A stretch of 64,000 nt of DNA from NCBI RefSeq assembly GCF_027118995.1, contig NZ_CP098242.1, positions 868,001 to 932,000 of the forward strand, in the 5' to 3' direction. Numbering within the stretch: the first letter of the stretch is position 1; every line of letters starts with the position of its first letter. A program made the translations under genes and the position numbers. The stretch comes from Oxalobacter vibrioformis. Lineage in GTDB: Bacteria; Pseudomonadota; Gammaproteobacteria; Burkholderiales; Burkholderiaceae_D. Of this stretch, positions 1 to 10,782 are shown piece by piece. The notes below the pieces were generated by a model. It saw nothing but the letters and a program-made list of their open reading frames with translations. It had not been told where the DNA came from and searched no databases.

Positions 1-399
1 ACAGGGATTGCATATGGTTCCACGATCGGCCACCGGGGGCTGACTCATTCCCTTGTCTTTGCTGTCCTGCTCGCGCTGTTTGGCACCCTGTTTTTCAAGT
101 GGTTTCGTACAACAGCCAGGGCCACTTTTTTCTTTCTGCTGCTGACAACGGTTTCGCATACCCTGCTTGACAGCATAACCAATGGAGGACTGGGCGTTGT
201 CTTTTTCTGGCCCTGGTCAAACAAGCGTTATTTTCTTCCCTGGCAGGTCATTGAAGTTTCCCCCATCCGGATTTCTGATTTTCTTTCCCGGCGTGGCTAC
301 GTCGTTTTGATATCGGAACTCAAATGGATCTGGGCACCCTGTCTTTCGGCAGGGTTTATCCTGATGGCAACACGGCGGATTTTTTTCCGCCGCTCATAA
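1..399 (+). CDS. YdjM-family membrane-bound metal-dependent hydrolase, C-terminal part
   Basis: The reading frame is open from the first base, so the start lies outside the window; 132 residues remain before TAA. The fragment opens with GHRGLTHSL, the histidine signature of the YdjM (DUF457) family of inner-membrane metal-dependent hydrolases, followed by hydrophobic stretches, a second conserved SHTLLDSITNGG block and an FFWPW segment, all in the order seen in E. coli YdjM. Histidines and aspartates in these blocks are expected to bind metal. The substrate of the family is not established. It converges on the next gene, with a short GC hairpin (404-417) between them. Confidence 0.8.
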   Translation, partial: TGIAYGSTIGHRGLTHSLVFAVLLALFGTLFFKWFRTTARATFFFLLLTTVSHTLLDSITNGGLGVVFFWPWSNKRYFLPWQVIEVSPIRISDFLSRRGYVVLISELKWIWAPCLSAGFILMATRRIFFRRS

Positions 400-418
400 T
401 GAAAGGGCAAGCGCCCTG

Positions 419-910
419 TTAATCAATTGGCGGGGGTTTGTCAGGTACCTCCATGATATCCTTGCTCTGGCAATAGATACCCCAACTGCCGGCGGAATAA
501 TGAAAATCACCTTCGGCAAAAGCCGCCTTTTTCTTTTGCATTTTTCCGTTGCGGTCTTTCACGCTGTATTGATAACAAAGCACGCTGCCATCAATATTGG
601 TTTTGATGTCATCCATCTGAACCGAATCCGGATCAGCTACGCTGGTTTTAAGAAGGAAAGTCGCTGACATGATGCGCTGGTGAATTTTTTCTGCGCGTCT
701 TGCTGCGTCTATCTCTGCACGGGTACGGACTTTTTCCTGGCTGCGATTAAAGATTATCAGGCCCATTGCCCCTGCCAGAACAATAACCAGGCCGATCATC
801 ATCCACATGACACGCCGGTTTTTCTTTGGACCAAGCGAATCGCAATGCGGACACTTGTCCGCAGTTTCAATCACATCATTTTTACAGATTTTGCACTTAA
901 CCAACGCCAT
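419..910 (-). CDS. Zinc-ribbon single-pass membrane protein, unknown function
   Basis: 163 residues. The first 25 residues hold two CxxC pairs (CKIC and CPHC), a small zinc-ribbon knuckle; a strongly hydrophobic segment at about residues 35-53 predicts one transmembrane helix, followed by a charged linker and an extracytoplasmic-like domain of about 100 residues ending in a proline-rich tail. An AAGG ribosome-binding site lies seven bases before the ATG. I do not recognise the C-terminal domain. Similar layouts, a cytoplasmic zinc ribbon plus membrane helix plus small outer domain, are common in uncharacterised proteins. A perfect palindrome lies 24 bases upstream of the start. Confidence 0.75.
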   Translation of the reverse strand: MALVKCKICKNDVIETADKCPHCDSLGPKKNRRVMWMMIGLVIVLAGAMGLIIFNRSQEKVRTRAEIDAARRAEKIHQRIMSATFLLKTSVADPDSVQMDDIKTNIDGSVLCYQYSVKDRNGKMQKKKAAFAEGDFHYSAGSWGIYCQSKDIMEVPDKPPPID

Positions 911-933
911 GAAAAAACCTTACGTTATTGAGT

Positions 934-955
934 TTGTCACCTTTTAAGGTGACAA
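934..955. promoter_or_regulatory. Perfect 10-bp inverted repeat upstream of the zinc-ribbon gene
   Basis: The arms TTGTCACCTT and AAGGTGACAA match perfectly around a TT centre. The site sits 24-45 bases upstream of the minus-strand start at 910, where promoter or operator elements are expected. There is no T-run after it, so an operator is more likely than a terminator. The binding factor is unknown. Confidence 0.4.
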
Positions 956-1046
956 GTATACCAATTAAATCTCATTCGGCTGTCATTCCAGGTACCAGAA
1001 AGTCGCCTGATGAAAAAAACCATGCCAAAAGCCTGCTGCCAGCATA

Positions 1047-1078
1047 AAAAAATTCCATCGTCCCTGATGGAATTTTTT
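1047..1078 (-). terminator. Rho-independent terminator, usable in both directions
   Basis: A 13-bp perfect stem (GATGGAATTTTTT against its complement) with a six-base loop. In the minus direction it lies just downstream of the small ORF ending at 1098 and its 3' arm runs into seven Ts; in the plus direction it also ends in six Ts. Confidence 0.75.
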
Positions 1079-1097
1079 GCCGGATGCGCTGAACCAG

Positions 1098-1274
1098 TCA
1101 ATGCATGCCTTCCGGGAAAGTGTCTGCATCCGGCTGACTGCCGTTTTTTTTCTTCCCTTTGCGGCGATCAGACGTGTGACGGTCGGCTTTGCGACGTTCG
1201 GCAATCCGCCTCTCGCGAAACAGATTCAGATCATAGCTGGCCTGTTCATAGGGACTCAAGGGTGTTTTTGTCAT
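1098..1274 (-). CDS. Small highly basic hypothetical protein (58 aa)
   Basis: An ATG-started frame of 58 residues ending in TGA. The protein begins with a PLSPYEQASYDL stretch and then carries a dense arginine/lysine block (RERRIAERRKADR, RRKGKKK), so it could bind nucleic acid or sit at the membrane surface; this is inference from composition only. It lies neatly between the glgP terminator (1298-1325) and its own terminator (1047-1078), which supports a real transcript. The ribosome-binding site is weak. I know no family for it. Confidence 0.45.
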   Translation of the reverse strand: MTKTPLSPYEQASYDLNLFRERRIAERRKADRHTSDRRKGKKKNGSQPDADTFPEGMH

Positions 1275-1297
1275 AACTGCTTACGTGAGAAAAGTCA

Positions 1298-1325
1298 GGC
1301 CGCCGGCCCCTGAAAGCCGGCGGCC
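1298..1325 (-). terminator. Terminator of the glycogen operon
   Basis: A perfect 10-bp all-GC stem (GGCCGCCGGC with its complement) and an eight-base loop begin seven bases beyond the glgP stop codon; in the minus direction the hairpin is followed by a TGACTTTTCTC tract. Confidence 0.75.
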
Positions 1326-1331
1326 GGTGAC

Positions 1332-3785
1332 TTAAAACTGGATCGGCACCGATCCCCAGATTTCCTGTGCATATTCCGAGATGGAACGATCCGAAGAAAA
1401 ATACCCCATATTGGCAATATTATGGATAGCCTTTCTGTCCCAGCGCAAGCTTTGGCGATAAAGCGCATCCACCTGTTCCTGCGTGGCAACATAACTCTCG
1501 TAATCAGCCAGCAGCAGATAACGGTCACCATAATTAATGAGGGAATCATAAATCGGGCGGAAACGTCCGGGGTCACCAGGAGAGAAAAAACCATCCCGGA
1601 TCTGGTCAAGCGCCATCTTCAGCTCAGGATTTTTCTCATAAATCTCACGAGGCTGATAGCTCAGGCGCAGATCCTCAATCTGCTCGGACGTATTGCCAAA
1701 AATGAAGATATTGTCGGCCCCGACTTTCTCCATGATTTCAATATTGGCGCCATCCAGCGTACCGATGGTCAGGGCGCCATTGACCGCCAGCTTCATATTA
1801 CCGGTACCTGAAGCCTCTGTTCCTGCTGTGGATATCTGCTGCGACAGATCGGCAGCAGGAATAATCATTTCAGCCAGGCTCACACCATAGTTCGGAATAA
1901 ACACGACTTTCAGCTTGTCGCCCACATTGGGATCATTATTGACTTTGACCGCCACATCATTGATCAGTTTGATGATGTCTTTTGCCATTTGATAAGCCGA
2001 TGCCGCCTTCCCGGCAAAAATAACGGAACGCGGCACCCAGTTGACTTCCGGATTAGCCACAATCCGGTTATACCGGGTAATGACGTGCAGCACATTGAGC
2101 AACTGTCGCTTGTATTCATGAATCCGCTTGATATGGACGTCAAAAAGTGAATCCAGATTCAGGTTCACGTTCACATTGTTACGCACCCATCGGGCCAGCC
2201 GCTGCTTGTTCTGCCGCTTGATCGAACGGAATGCGGTAATAAAGCGCTCCTCCGAACCCAGCGGCTCCACCTGGCTCAATTGCTCAAAGTCAGTGCGCCA
2301 GTTCTTGCCGATATACCCGTCAATCAGTTGTGACAAAAGCGGATTAGCCTGAGAGACCCAGCGGCGAGGCGTAATGCCATTGGTGATATTCATGAAACGC
2401 TCAGGGAAAATCTTCGCAAAATCCGCAAAAATGGACTGTTTCATCAGTTCGGAATGCAGCTTGGATACCCCGTTGATCTTATGGCTGGCAACCACGGCCA
2501 GATAAGCCATCCGCACCCGTCTTTCACCCGCCTCATCAATCAGCGAGATCCGGCGCATGAGTTCCGTATCATTACCGAATTTTTCTGCTGTCCTGGACAG
2601 GAATTCATTGTTGATATCAAAAATAATCATGAGGTGGCGCGGCAGAACACGGCCCATCATATCGATCGGCCAGGTCTCCAGTGCTTCGCTCATGAGCGTA
2701 TGGTTGGTATAGGAGAAAATCCGTTGCGTCAGGGACCACGCATGATCCCAGCGCAGGCCCTGCTCATCCACCAGGATACGCATCAGTTCAGGCACGGCGA
2801 GTACCGGATGGGTATCATTCAGATGGATGGAAATATTATCGGCCAGATCATCAAAGCTGGAATAGTTCAACTGGTGACGGCGGATCATATCCTGCACACT
2901 GGCCGAAACGAAGAAATATTCCTGCCGCAAACGCAGCTCACGGCCATGCAGCGTCGAATCATCCGGATACAGGATGCGCGTCACGTTTTCCGACATATTT
3001 TTGGATTCGACAGCGCTGGAATAGTTACCCTGATTAAAGTCGGACAGGTTGATTTCAGATGCCGCCTTGGCAGACCACAGCCTGAGCGTGGTGGCACATT
3101 CTGTCCCATACCCGGGGATGATCGTGTCATACGCCATGGCAAGCACACTGTGGGTATCGACCCATCTTGCGCGCCCGCCCTCCTGGCGGATATGCCCACC
3201 ATAACGAACATGGAACTGAACCTCAGGCCGCGGAAACTCCCACGGATTACCACGGGTCAAGAGCCAGTAGTCAGGTGTTTCCACCTGGTAGCCATCGAGG
3301 ATCTCCTGTTTGAACATGCCATACTCATAACGGATCCCATAACCGATGTTCGGCAGATTCAGGGTCGCCATGGAATCCAGGAAGCACGCGGCAAGACGGC
3401 CAAGACCGCCATTGCCCAGCGCGGCATCCGGCTCGTGATTGGAAACTTCTTCCATATCCACCGACAGCTCTTTTAAGGCTTCCTGCATGTCTTCACTGAT
3501 ATCTAACGCCTGCAAGGCATTATGGAAAGTGCGGCCAATCAGAAACTCCATGGAGAGGTAATACACCAGCTTGGAATTCTGTTCATAATAGGCCCTGTTT
3601 GAGCGCATCCAGCGTTCAACAAGGCGATTGCGCACAGCCAACTCGGCAGCAAGCAGCCAGTCGCCGCGTGTTGCAGTAAGGGGGATCTTGCCGGAACGAT
3701 AACGCAGATTATTGGATATGGACCGCTTCAGCGCCTCCACATCACTAGCCAAAAATCCTGCCTGCTCTGATCGAATGACATCCAT
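1332..3785 (-). CDS. glgP: Glycogen/starch/maltodextrin phosphorylase
   Basis: Releases glucose-1-phosphate from alpha-1,4-glucan ends using phosphate and pyridoxal phosphate (PLP). The family blocks are intact: [17 protein letters not shown] near residue 115 and [14 protein letters not shown] near 660, whose lysine (about K665) should carry PLP. I start at the ATG at 3785 because GGAG lies seven bases before it and the resulting 817 aa match the usual family length; a start 54 bases upstream (3839) is possible but has a poorly spaced ribosome-binding site and adds an unconserved extension. It is the last gene of the glycogen operon, separated from glgA by 389 bases, so it may also have its own promoter. 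Confidence 0.97.
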   Translation of the reverse strand: MDVIRSEQAGFLASDVEALKRSISNNLRYRSGKIPLTATRGDWLLAAELAVRNRLVERWMRSNRAYYEQNSKLVYYLSMEFLIGRTFHNALQALDISEDMQEALKELSVDMEEVSNHEPDAALGNGGLGRLAACFLDSMATLNLPNIGYGIRYEYGMFKQEILDGYQVETPDYWLLTRGNPWEFPRPEVQFHVRYGGHIRQEGGRARWVDTHSVLAMAYDTIIPGYGTECATTLRLWSAKAASEINLSDFNQGNYSSAVESKNMSENVTRILYPDDSTLHGRELRLRQEYFFVSASVQDMIRRHQLNYSSFDDLADNISIHLNDTHPVLAVPELMRILVDEQGLRWDHAWSLTQRIFSYTNHTLMSEALETWPIDMMGRVLPRHLMIIFDINNEFLSRTAEKFGNDTELMRRISLIDEAGERRVRMAYLAVVASHKINGVSKLHSELMKQSIFADFAKIFPERFMNITNGITPRRWVSQANPLLSQLIDGYIGKNWRTDFEQLSQVEPLGSEERFITAFRSIKRQNKQRLARWVRNNVNVNLNLDSLFDVHIKRIHEYKRQLLNVLHVITRYNRIVANPEVNWVPRSVIFAGKAASAYQMAKDIIKLINDVAVKVNNDPNVGDKLKVVFIPNYGVSLAEMIIPAADLSQQISTAGTEASGTGNMKLAVNGALTIGTLDGANIEIMEKVGADNIFIFGNTSEQIEDLRLSYQPREIYEKNPELKMALDQIRDGFFSPGDPGRFRPIYDSLINYGDRYLLLADYESYVATQEQVDALYRQSLRWDRKAIHNIANMGYFSSDRSISEYAQEIWGSVPIQF

Positions 3786-4174
3786 AAGTAGTCTCCAGCG
3801 AAGGGTGAATGGAGCGGCTTCGGCCTGATTCCAGGCCATTTCCTCTGTCCGGGTGTATACAGTTCATTTCATAAATCGGCCGGAGAACCGATATAAAAAG
3901 CGTTTTGCATTAAAAATGCGATTTTTTGCTCATTTTAGTGGCACTTTCCACCACTTTTATCTCCATGATCGGCTAAAAATTACTCCAAAATGATTTATGA
4001 AATGAGTTCTAGACAGAAACACAGCCCGCCTAACAGGGCAGGCCCGAAACCTTATGCTATGAATATAACCTTACAGCCATCCCTTTGGCAAGCATGAACG
4101 TCAAAAAATTGCCATTAAGAAACAAAAAGTCAGCGATTCCGCCTCAGTCCATTTTTGGATCACATGATGTCCGC
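3786..4174. promoter_or_regulatory. 389-bp intergenic region between glgA and glgP with a distant 14-bp inverted repeat
   Basis: No credible gene. The region is AT-rich near glgP. A perfect 14-bp inverted repeat, TCATTTCATAAATC at 3864-3877 and its complement at 3992-4005, encloses about 115 bases. It could pair operator sites for DNA looping, or fold in the mRNA leader of glgP. A separate promoter for glgP is likely here, but I cannot name convincing -35/-10 boxes. Confidence 0.4.
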
Positions 4175-5653
4175 TTATACCCTGATTTCGTCATACAGCT
4201 TTTTATACTCGCTGGCAGAATGCTTCCAGCCCAATTGCTGCTTCATTCCCTGTCTTTGAACCACCCGCCACTCACGGGGCTGGCTGAAAAGTGCAAATGC
4301 CCGGTTAACGGCATCTTCCATCGCGGAAATATCAAAATGATCAAAGATAAAGCCTGTCGCCGTTTTGTCCATCAGATTTTCCGGCGTCGTGTCGGTAACA
4401 GAATCAGCCAGCCCGCCCACACGATGAACCAGGGGCAATGTACCGTACCGCAATCCGTAAAACTGTGTCAGACCGCACGGCTCATAACGGGACGGAACCA
4501 TAATGACATCACTGCCGGCAATCACCCGGTGGGCAAGGGCTTCATCATAGCCAATCCTGACAGCAACCTGCTGGGGATGATGATGGGCATAATCTGAAAA
4601 AGCCCGCTCCAGATGATGTTCTCCATTGCCGACAATCACAATCTGAGCGCCTTTTTCCAGCAGCATATTCATCACGCCCAGCACGAGATTCAAGCCTTTT
4701 TGCGACGCAAAACGGCTGACCACGCAAAAAAGCGGGGCGGTATTCTGTGAACGCAATCCCATCTCCTGCTGCAAGGCAAGCCGACACTGCTTTTTGCCGT
4801 TAATGGACCTTGCGTTATAGGTTGTGGCCAGCGTATCGTCTGTAGAAGGGTTCCATACCTGCGTGTCAATACCATTCAAAATACCGACGACATCCGGATC
4901 CCGCCTCTGGACGACACCACCGAGCCCGCATGACTGCTCTCCGCCATGGATTTCCCGGGCATAGGTGGGGCTGACGGTTGTTACTTTATCCGCATAGGAA
5001 AGACCGGTCTTGAGAAAGGAAACCTGACCATAAAACTCCATCCCTTCCGGGTTGAAAAGGTCATCGGGCAAATCCAGCTCCCCGAAAACATGTCCCGGGA
5101 AATTCCCCTGATAAGCCATGTTATGGATGGTAAAAACAGAACCCGCCAGCTTTTCACCCTTTGCCCGCTGAAGCACCTGAAGATAGGCAAAAGCCAGTCC
5201 GGCATGCCAGTCATGTCCATGCATGATCTGAGGCCGCCAGAAAAAATCAAATCCCTCAACCAGGCGGGCGGCCATCCATCCAAGCAGTGCAAAACGGCGA
5301 TGGTTGTCCCCGTATGACTGGCCATAAATATCAATATAGGGATTGCCTGGACGGTCATAAAGCCCCGGCGCATCAATGTAGTAGGCCGACAGTCCTGTCT
5401 GCGGCAACGTACCATAGTAAAGCCGAAGCGCATGGGCACCAAAACGGGGGGGCAACTCCGCCACAAGATGTTTGTTCTGGATAGGGTTAACAAAATCAGG
5501 AAAACCCGGAACCAGCATCCTGACATCACACCCCATTTTGGCAAGCGCAGGCGGCAGGGCCCCTGTTACATCGGCTAAGCCACCTGTTTTCAGATAAGGG
5601 AATATCTCGCTGCAGACATGCAGAACCCGTAGGGCACGTTTTTTGGATCTCAC
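4175..5653 (-). CDS. glgA: Glycogen synthase (ADP-glucose type)
   Basis: GT5-family glycosyltransferase that adds glucose from ADP-glucose to the non-reducing end of glycogen. 492 aa, close to the usual 477-490. The ADP-glucose-binding motif KTGGLADVTGALP is near the N-terminus, and the C-terminal catalytic block RYEPCGLTQFYGLRYG is present. The start codon is GTG and directly follows the glgC stop codon with no gap; an AGGG ribosome-binding site lies inside the end of glgC, so the two genes are probably translationally coupled. Confidence 0.97.
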   Translation of the reverse strand: MRSKKRALRVLHVCSEIFPYLKTGGLADVTGALPPALAKMGCDVRMLVPGFPDFVNPIQNKHLVAELPPRFGAHALRLYYGTLPQTGLSAYYIDAPGLYDRPGNPYIDIYGQSYGDNHRRFALLGWMAARLVEGFDFFWRPQIMHGHDWHAGLAFAYLQVLQRAKGEKLAGSVFTIHNMAYQGNFPGHVFGELDLPDDLFNPEGMEFYGQVSFLKTGLSYADKVTTVSPTYAREIHGGEQSCGLGGVVQRRDPDVVGILNGIDTQVWNPSTDDTLATTYNARSINGKKQCRLALQQEMGLRSQNTAPLFCVVSRFASQKGLNLVLGVMNMLLEKGAQIVIVGNGEHHLERAFSDYAHHHPQQVAVRIGYDEALAHRVIAGSDVIMVPSRYEPCGLTQFYGLRYGTLPLVHRVGGLADSVTDTTPENLMDKTATGFIFDHFDISAMEDAVNRAFALFSQPREWRVVQRQGMKQQLGWKHSASEYKKLYDEIRV

Positions 5654-6955
5654 TTATTCGACCCTGGGAACATGTTCAAAATTATAGTGCTTTGCCAGCA
5701 TCTCATCCGTCACCAGCACGACGCCATTCGGTGTTCTGTAAAAGCGTTGCGCATCCAGTTCGTGATCCTCACCGATGACGGTACCTTCCGGAATCCGGCA
5801 TCCCCGGTCAATAATCGCTTTTTTGATACGGGATCCCTGACCGATTTCAACATCAGGCAACACCACCGACTGGTCGACATTGCAGAAAGGATTCACCCTC
5901 ACTTTGGAAAAAAGAACCGTATTGGATATTTTGGATCCACAAATGATGCACCCGCCGGAAACCATCGTGTTGGATATCACCCCATCCATACCATGCGGAT
6001 CAGGGACAAACTTGGCGGGCGGTTCCTGCTCCTGGTACGTCCAGATAGGCCAGTCTTCATCATACAGGTTCAACTCGGGCATATTGGATGTCAAATCCAG
6101 ATTGGAGGACCAGAAGGCATCCACCGTCCCGACATCCCGCCAGTAAGGCCTGACAAGGCTGGAGGGCGGCACGCACGACATGCTGAAATAATGCGCCATG
6201 GCCTCTCCCAGACCAACCACCTTGGGAATGATGTCCTTGCCAAAATCATGGGCAGACGTGGCATCTTCCGCATCTTCTGCCAGAAGCTCATACAGATAAT
6301 CCGCGTTGAACACATACACGCCCATACTGGCCAATGTCATATTCGGGTTGCCCGGCATGCTTGGCGGATTTTCCGGCTTTTCCAGAAAACCGGTTATTTT
6401 CCGGTTTTCATCCACAGCAACCACCCCGAAACCCGAGGCGTCTTCGCGTGGCACCTCAACACAGGCGACGGTACAGGCGGATTTTTTCTCCGCATGATCC
6501 AAAAGCAGCTGTGAATAATCCATCTTGTAAATATGATCCCCTGCCAGAACCAGAATATAGTCTGGCTGATAGGAGCGCAAAATCCCCATATTCTGGGAAA
6601 CAGAATCGGCGGTTCCCCTGTACCAGAGTCCTTCTTCCATCTGCTGCCCGGCAGGCATCAGGTCGACAAACTCATTTTGCTCGCCGCGTAAAAAACTCCA
6701 GCCGCGCTGCAGGTGGCGGATAAGCGAATGGGGGCGATACTGGGTAATCACCCCGATCCGGCGAATGCCGGAATTAATGCAATTGGACAGGGCGAAATCG
6801 ATAATGCGGAACTTTCCGCCAAAATATACCGCCGGCTTAGCGCGATTTTCCGTCAACTGCATCAGACGGCTTCCCCGTCCCCCTGCCAGGACAAGGGCAA
6901 TGGTACGTCTGGGGAGCTGGCTTGCCAGCAACAGCTTGTCTACAACAAGTTTCAT
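5654..6955 (-). CDS. glgC: Glucose-1-phosphate adenylyltransferase
   Basis: Makes ADP-glucose and pyrophosphate from glucose-1-phosphate and ATP, the committed step of bacterial glycogen synthesis. 433 aa. The nucleotidyltransferase signature [15 protein letters not shown], the [15 protein letters not shown] block (allosteric and substrate contacts), the GDHIYKMDY metal-site region and FLEKPE are all present, followed by the left-handed beta-helix domain. A strong GAGGGAGG site precedes the ATG. It lies between pgm (43 bases) and glgA (no gap). Confidence 0.97.
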   Translation of the reverse strand: MKLVVDKLLLASQLPRRTIALVLAGGRGSRLMQLTENRAKPAVYFGGKFRIIDFALSNCINSGIRRIGVITQYRPHSLIRHLQRGWSFLRGEQNEFVDLMPAGQQMEEGLWYRGTADSVSQNMGILRSYQPDYILVLAGDHIYKMDYSQLLLDHAEKKSACTVACVEVPREDASGFGVVAVDENRKITGFLEKPENPPSMPGNPNMTLASMGVYVFNADYLYELLAEDAEDATSAHDFGKDIIPKVVGLGEAMAHYFSMSCVPPSSLVRPYWRDVGTVDAFWSSNLDLTSNMPELNLYDEDWPIWTYQEQEPPAKFVPDPHGMDGVISNTMVSGGCIICGSKISNTVLFSKVRVNPFCNVDQSVVLPDVEIGQGSRIKKAIIDRGCRIPEGTVIGEDHELDAQRFYRTPNGVVLVTDEMLAKHYNFEHVPRVE

Positions 6956-6998
6956 TCAGGCCTCCCTCGTACTTCTTGTTTTAATTGTCATAAAAAAA

Positions 6999-8714
<1,716 letters not shown>

Positions 8715-8733
8715 TTAACCTATGTTATCAAGT

Positions 8734-10779
8734 TTAACGAGGAACTGCCAGCAGTATGGTACGAGGGTGCAAGAGCGCCTGAAACTCCAGGTGCGCTCCC
8801 TTTTCCATTTCACCATCACTATCCATCTCCAGTTGCCATCTTCCTCCTGGTAACCGGAAAACCACTTCCTGTGCTGATGCATTCATCAGTACCAGGCAAT
8901 CACGTGATGCGCCATTGGTGCGAATCAAGAGCCCCATACAATAATTACTCTTGTTGTTCCATGCATCTCCCGAGATTTCACCTCCGGCACTCGACAGCCA
9001 GCGGATCGTGTAATCGGAATTGGCCAGAGCGACCGTTTCTTCCTCAAACCATCGTGAATACCCCAGCGCAGGATATTGCTTACGCAAACGGATCAGTTCA
9101 CGGACATATTCCATGAAGTCCGTGTCGGCATCCTGCCAGTTCAACCAGGTAATTTCATTATCCTGACAGTACGCATTATTATTGCCCTGCTGGGTTTGCC
9201 CCAACTCATCCCCGGCTAAAATCATGGGGGTCCCCTGGGAAAACAGCAGCGTGGCCATCATGGCCCGTTTGTATTGCCCCCGCAGCGCATTCACATTGGC
9301 CCCGGTTGCCGGTCCTTCCACACCGCAATTCCAACTGTGGTTTTTGTTATGTCCGTCCCGGTTATCTTCCCCGTTTGCTTCATTATGTTTGTGGTTATAG
9401 CTGACCAGATCCTGCAGGGTGAAGCCGTCATGGGCAGTAATAAAATTGACGGAAGCCGAAGGCATGCGGCCTTCATGTCTGAAAATATCGCTTGATCCGG
9501 CAAAACGTCTGGTGAATTCCCCCAGTGTTGGCCATTGATGCAGCCAGAATGCCCGCATCGTATCGCGGTAAACATCATTCCATTCCATCCAGCCTGGCGG
9601 AAAGTATCCCAGTTGATAACCGTTTGGCCCCAGATCCCAGGGTTCGGCAATTTTCTTGACCCGTGAGAGAACAGGATCCTGCGTAATAGCCGTGAAAAAA
9701 CCGGCAGTTGGGGAATACGCTTCCCTGTCCCTGCCCAGGATGGGCGCCAGATCAAAGCGGAATCCGTCGACATGCATTTCCTCAACCCAATATCTCAGCG
9801 AATCCATCACCAACTGCAATACCCTGGGATGCCCCAGATTCACGCAATTTCCGCAACCCGACCAGTCAACATACTCTGCCCGGTTATTGGGCGGCAGATG
9901 GTAGTAAACCGCATTATCAATCCCGCGAAAACTCAGCATGGAACCATCCCGGCCACCTTCGACAGTATGGTTGTAAACCACATCCAGAATCACTTCGATC
10001 CCCCGGCTGTGCAGGGCTTTGACCATATCCTTGAATTCCGAAACCGGCGTTGTCCCCGGCCGGCCGGACCAGTACCGGCTTTCCGGTGCAAAAAAACCAA
10101 TCGTGGAATATCCCCAATAGTTGGAGAGCCCCATTTTCAGCAGGCGCGGCTCATCGCCACGGGCCTGAACCGGCAACAGGCTGACTGACGTAATGCCCAG
10201 ATTTTCAAGATAATCCAGTACTGCCGGATGCGCCATCCCGGCATACGTTCCCTGCAACGCCGCCGGCACATCCGGATGCCGCCGGGTAAACCCTTTAACG
10301 TGGGTTTCATAAATAATCATTTCTGCAACGGGAATATCCGGACGGGCAACCCCTTCCCAATCATACACCTCATGGATAACCTGCCCTTTCAGGGCGATGG
10401 CACCCGTATCAGCCGGGCTGTCATCACGAAAATCATCTTCCCCCCTGAATTGCCCGATGACCCGCCTGGCATAGGGGTCCAAAAGCAGTTTGTTTGCATT
10501 GAAGCGGTGACCCATTTCCGGCCGGTAAGGGCCGGCAACACGATAGCCGTAGACAAGACCAGGCGAAGCCTCCGGCAGATAACCGTGCCAGATGCCTTCT
10601 TCCCGTGATGACAGCCGATAGCGTTTGACTTCATGCTGGCCGGCATCATCAAAAATACAGAGTGCAACCGACTCCGCATGGGGCGCGACCAGGGCAAAAT
10701 TGATGCCTTTTCCATCCCAATGGGCGCCTAAAGGCAGATGTGAGCCAGGTTCCAGTTTGCCCAGATCGCTGAAAGCCAT
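8734..10779 (-). CDS. glgX: Glycogen debranching enzyme
   Basis: GH13 enzyme that hydrolyses alpha-1,6 branches of phosphorylase-limit dextrin. 681 aa. An N-terminal CBM48-like domain is followed by the barrel: YETHVKGFT, DVVYNHT, then VDGFRFDLAPILGRD holding the catalytic aspartate, and FITAHDGFTLQDLVSYN. The start follows the glgB stop by three bases, so the pair is likely co-translated. It acts with GlgP in glycogen breakdown. Confidence 0.95.
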   Translation of the reverse strand: MAFSDLGKLEPGSHLPLGAHWDGKGINFALVAPHAESVALCIFDDAGQHEVKRYRLSSREEGIWHGYLPEASPGLVYGYRVAGPYRPEMGHRFNANKLLLDPYARRVIGQFRGEDDFRDDSPADTGAIALKGQVIHEVYDWEGVARPDIPVAEMIIYETHVKGFTRRHPDVPAALQGTYAGMAHPAVLDYLENLGITSVSLLPVQARGDEPRLLKMGLSNYWGYSTIGFFAPESRYWSGRPGTTPVSEFKDMVKALHSRGIEVILDVVYNHTVEGGRDGSMLSFRGIDNAVYYHLPPNNRAEYVDWSGCGNCVNLGHPRVLQLVMDSLRYWVEEMHVDGFRFDLAPILGRDREAYSPTAGFFTAITQDPVLSRVKKIAEPWDLGPNGYQLGYFPPGWMEWNDVYRDTMRAFWLHQWPTLGEFTRRFAGSSDIFRHEGRMPSASVNFITAHDGFTLQDLVSYNHKHNEANGEDNRDGHNKNHSWNCGVEGPATGANVNALRGQYKRAMMATLLFSQGTPMILAGDELGQTQQGNNNAYCQDNEITWLNWQDADTDFMEYVRELIRLRKQYPALGYSRWFEEETVALANSDYTIRWLSSAGGEISGDAWNNKSNYCMGLLIRTNGASRDCLVLMNASAQEVVFRLPGGRWQLEMDSDGEMEKGAHLEFQALLHPRTILLAVPR

Positions 10780-10782
10780 TCA

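Noticed and set aside
983-1204. 73-aa minus-strand frame beside the small basic ORF
   Set aside because: It reads through the hairpin terminator at 1047-1078 and competes with the better framed 58-aa ORF.
2454-3476. 340-aa open frame on the plus strand
   Set aside because: It is antisense to the well-conserved glgP coding region, lacks any recognisable domain and is rich in histidine/isoleucine patterns typical of shadow frames.
5672-6514. 280-aa plus-strand frame
   Set aside because: Antisense shadow of glgC with no domain similarity.
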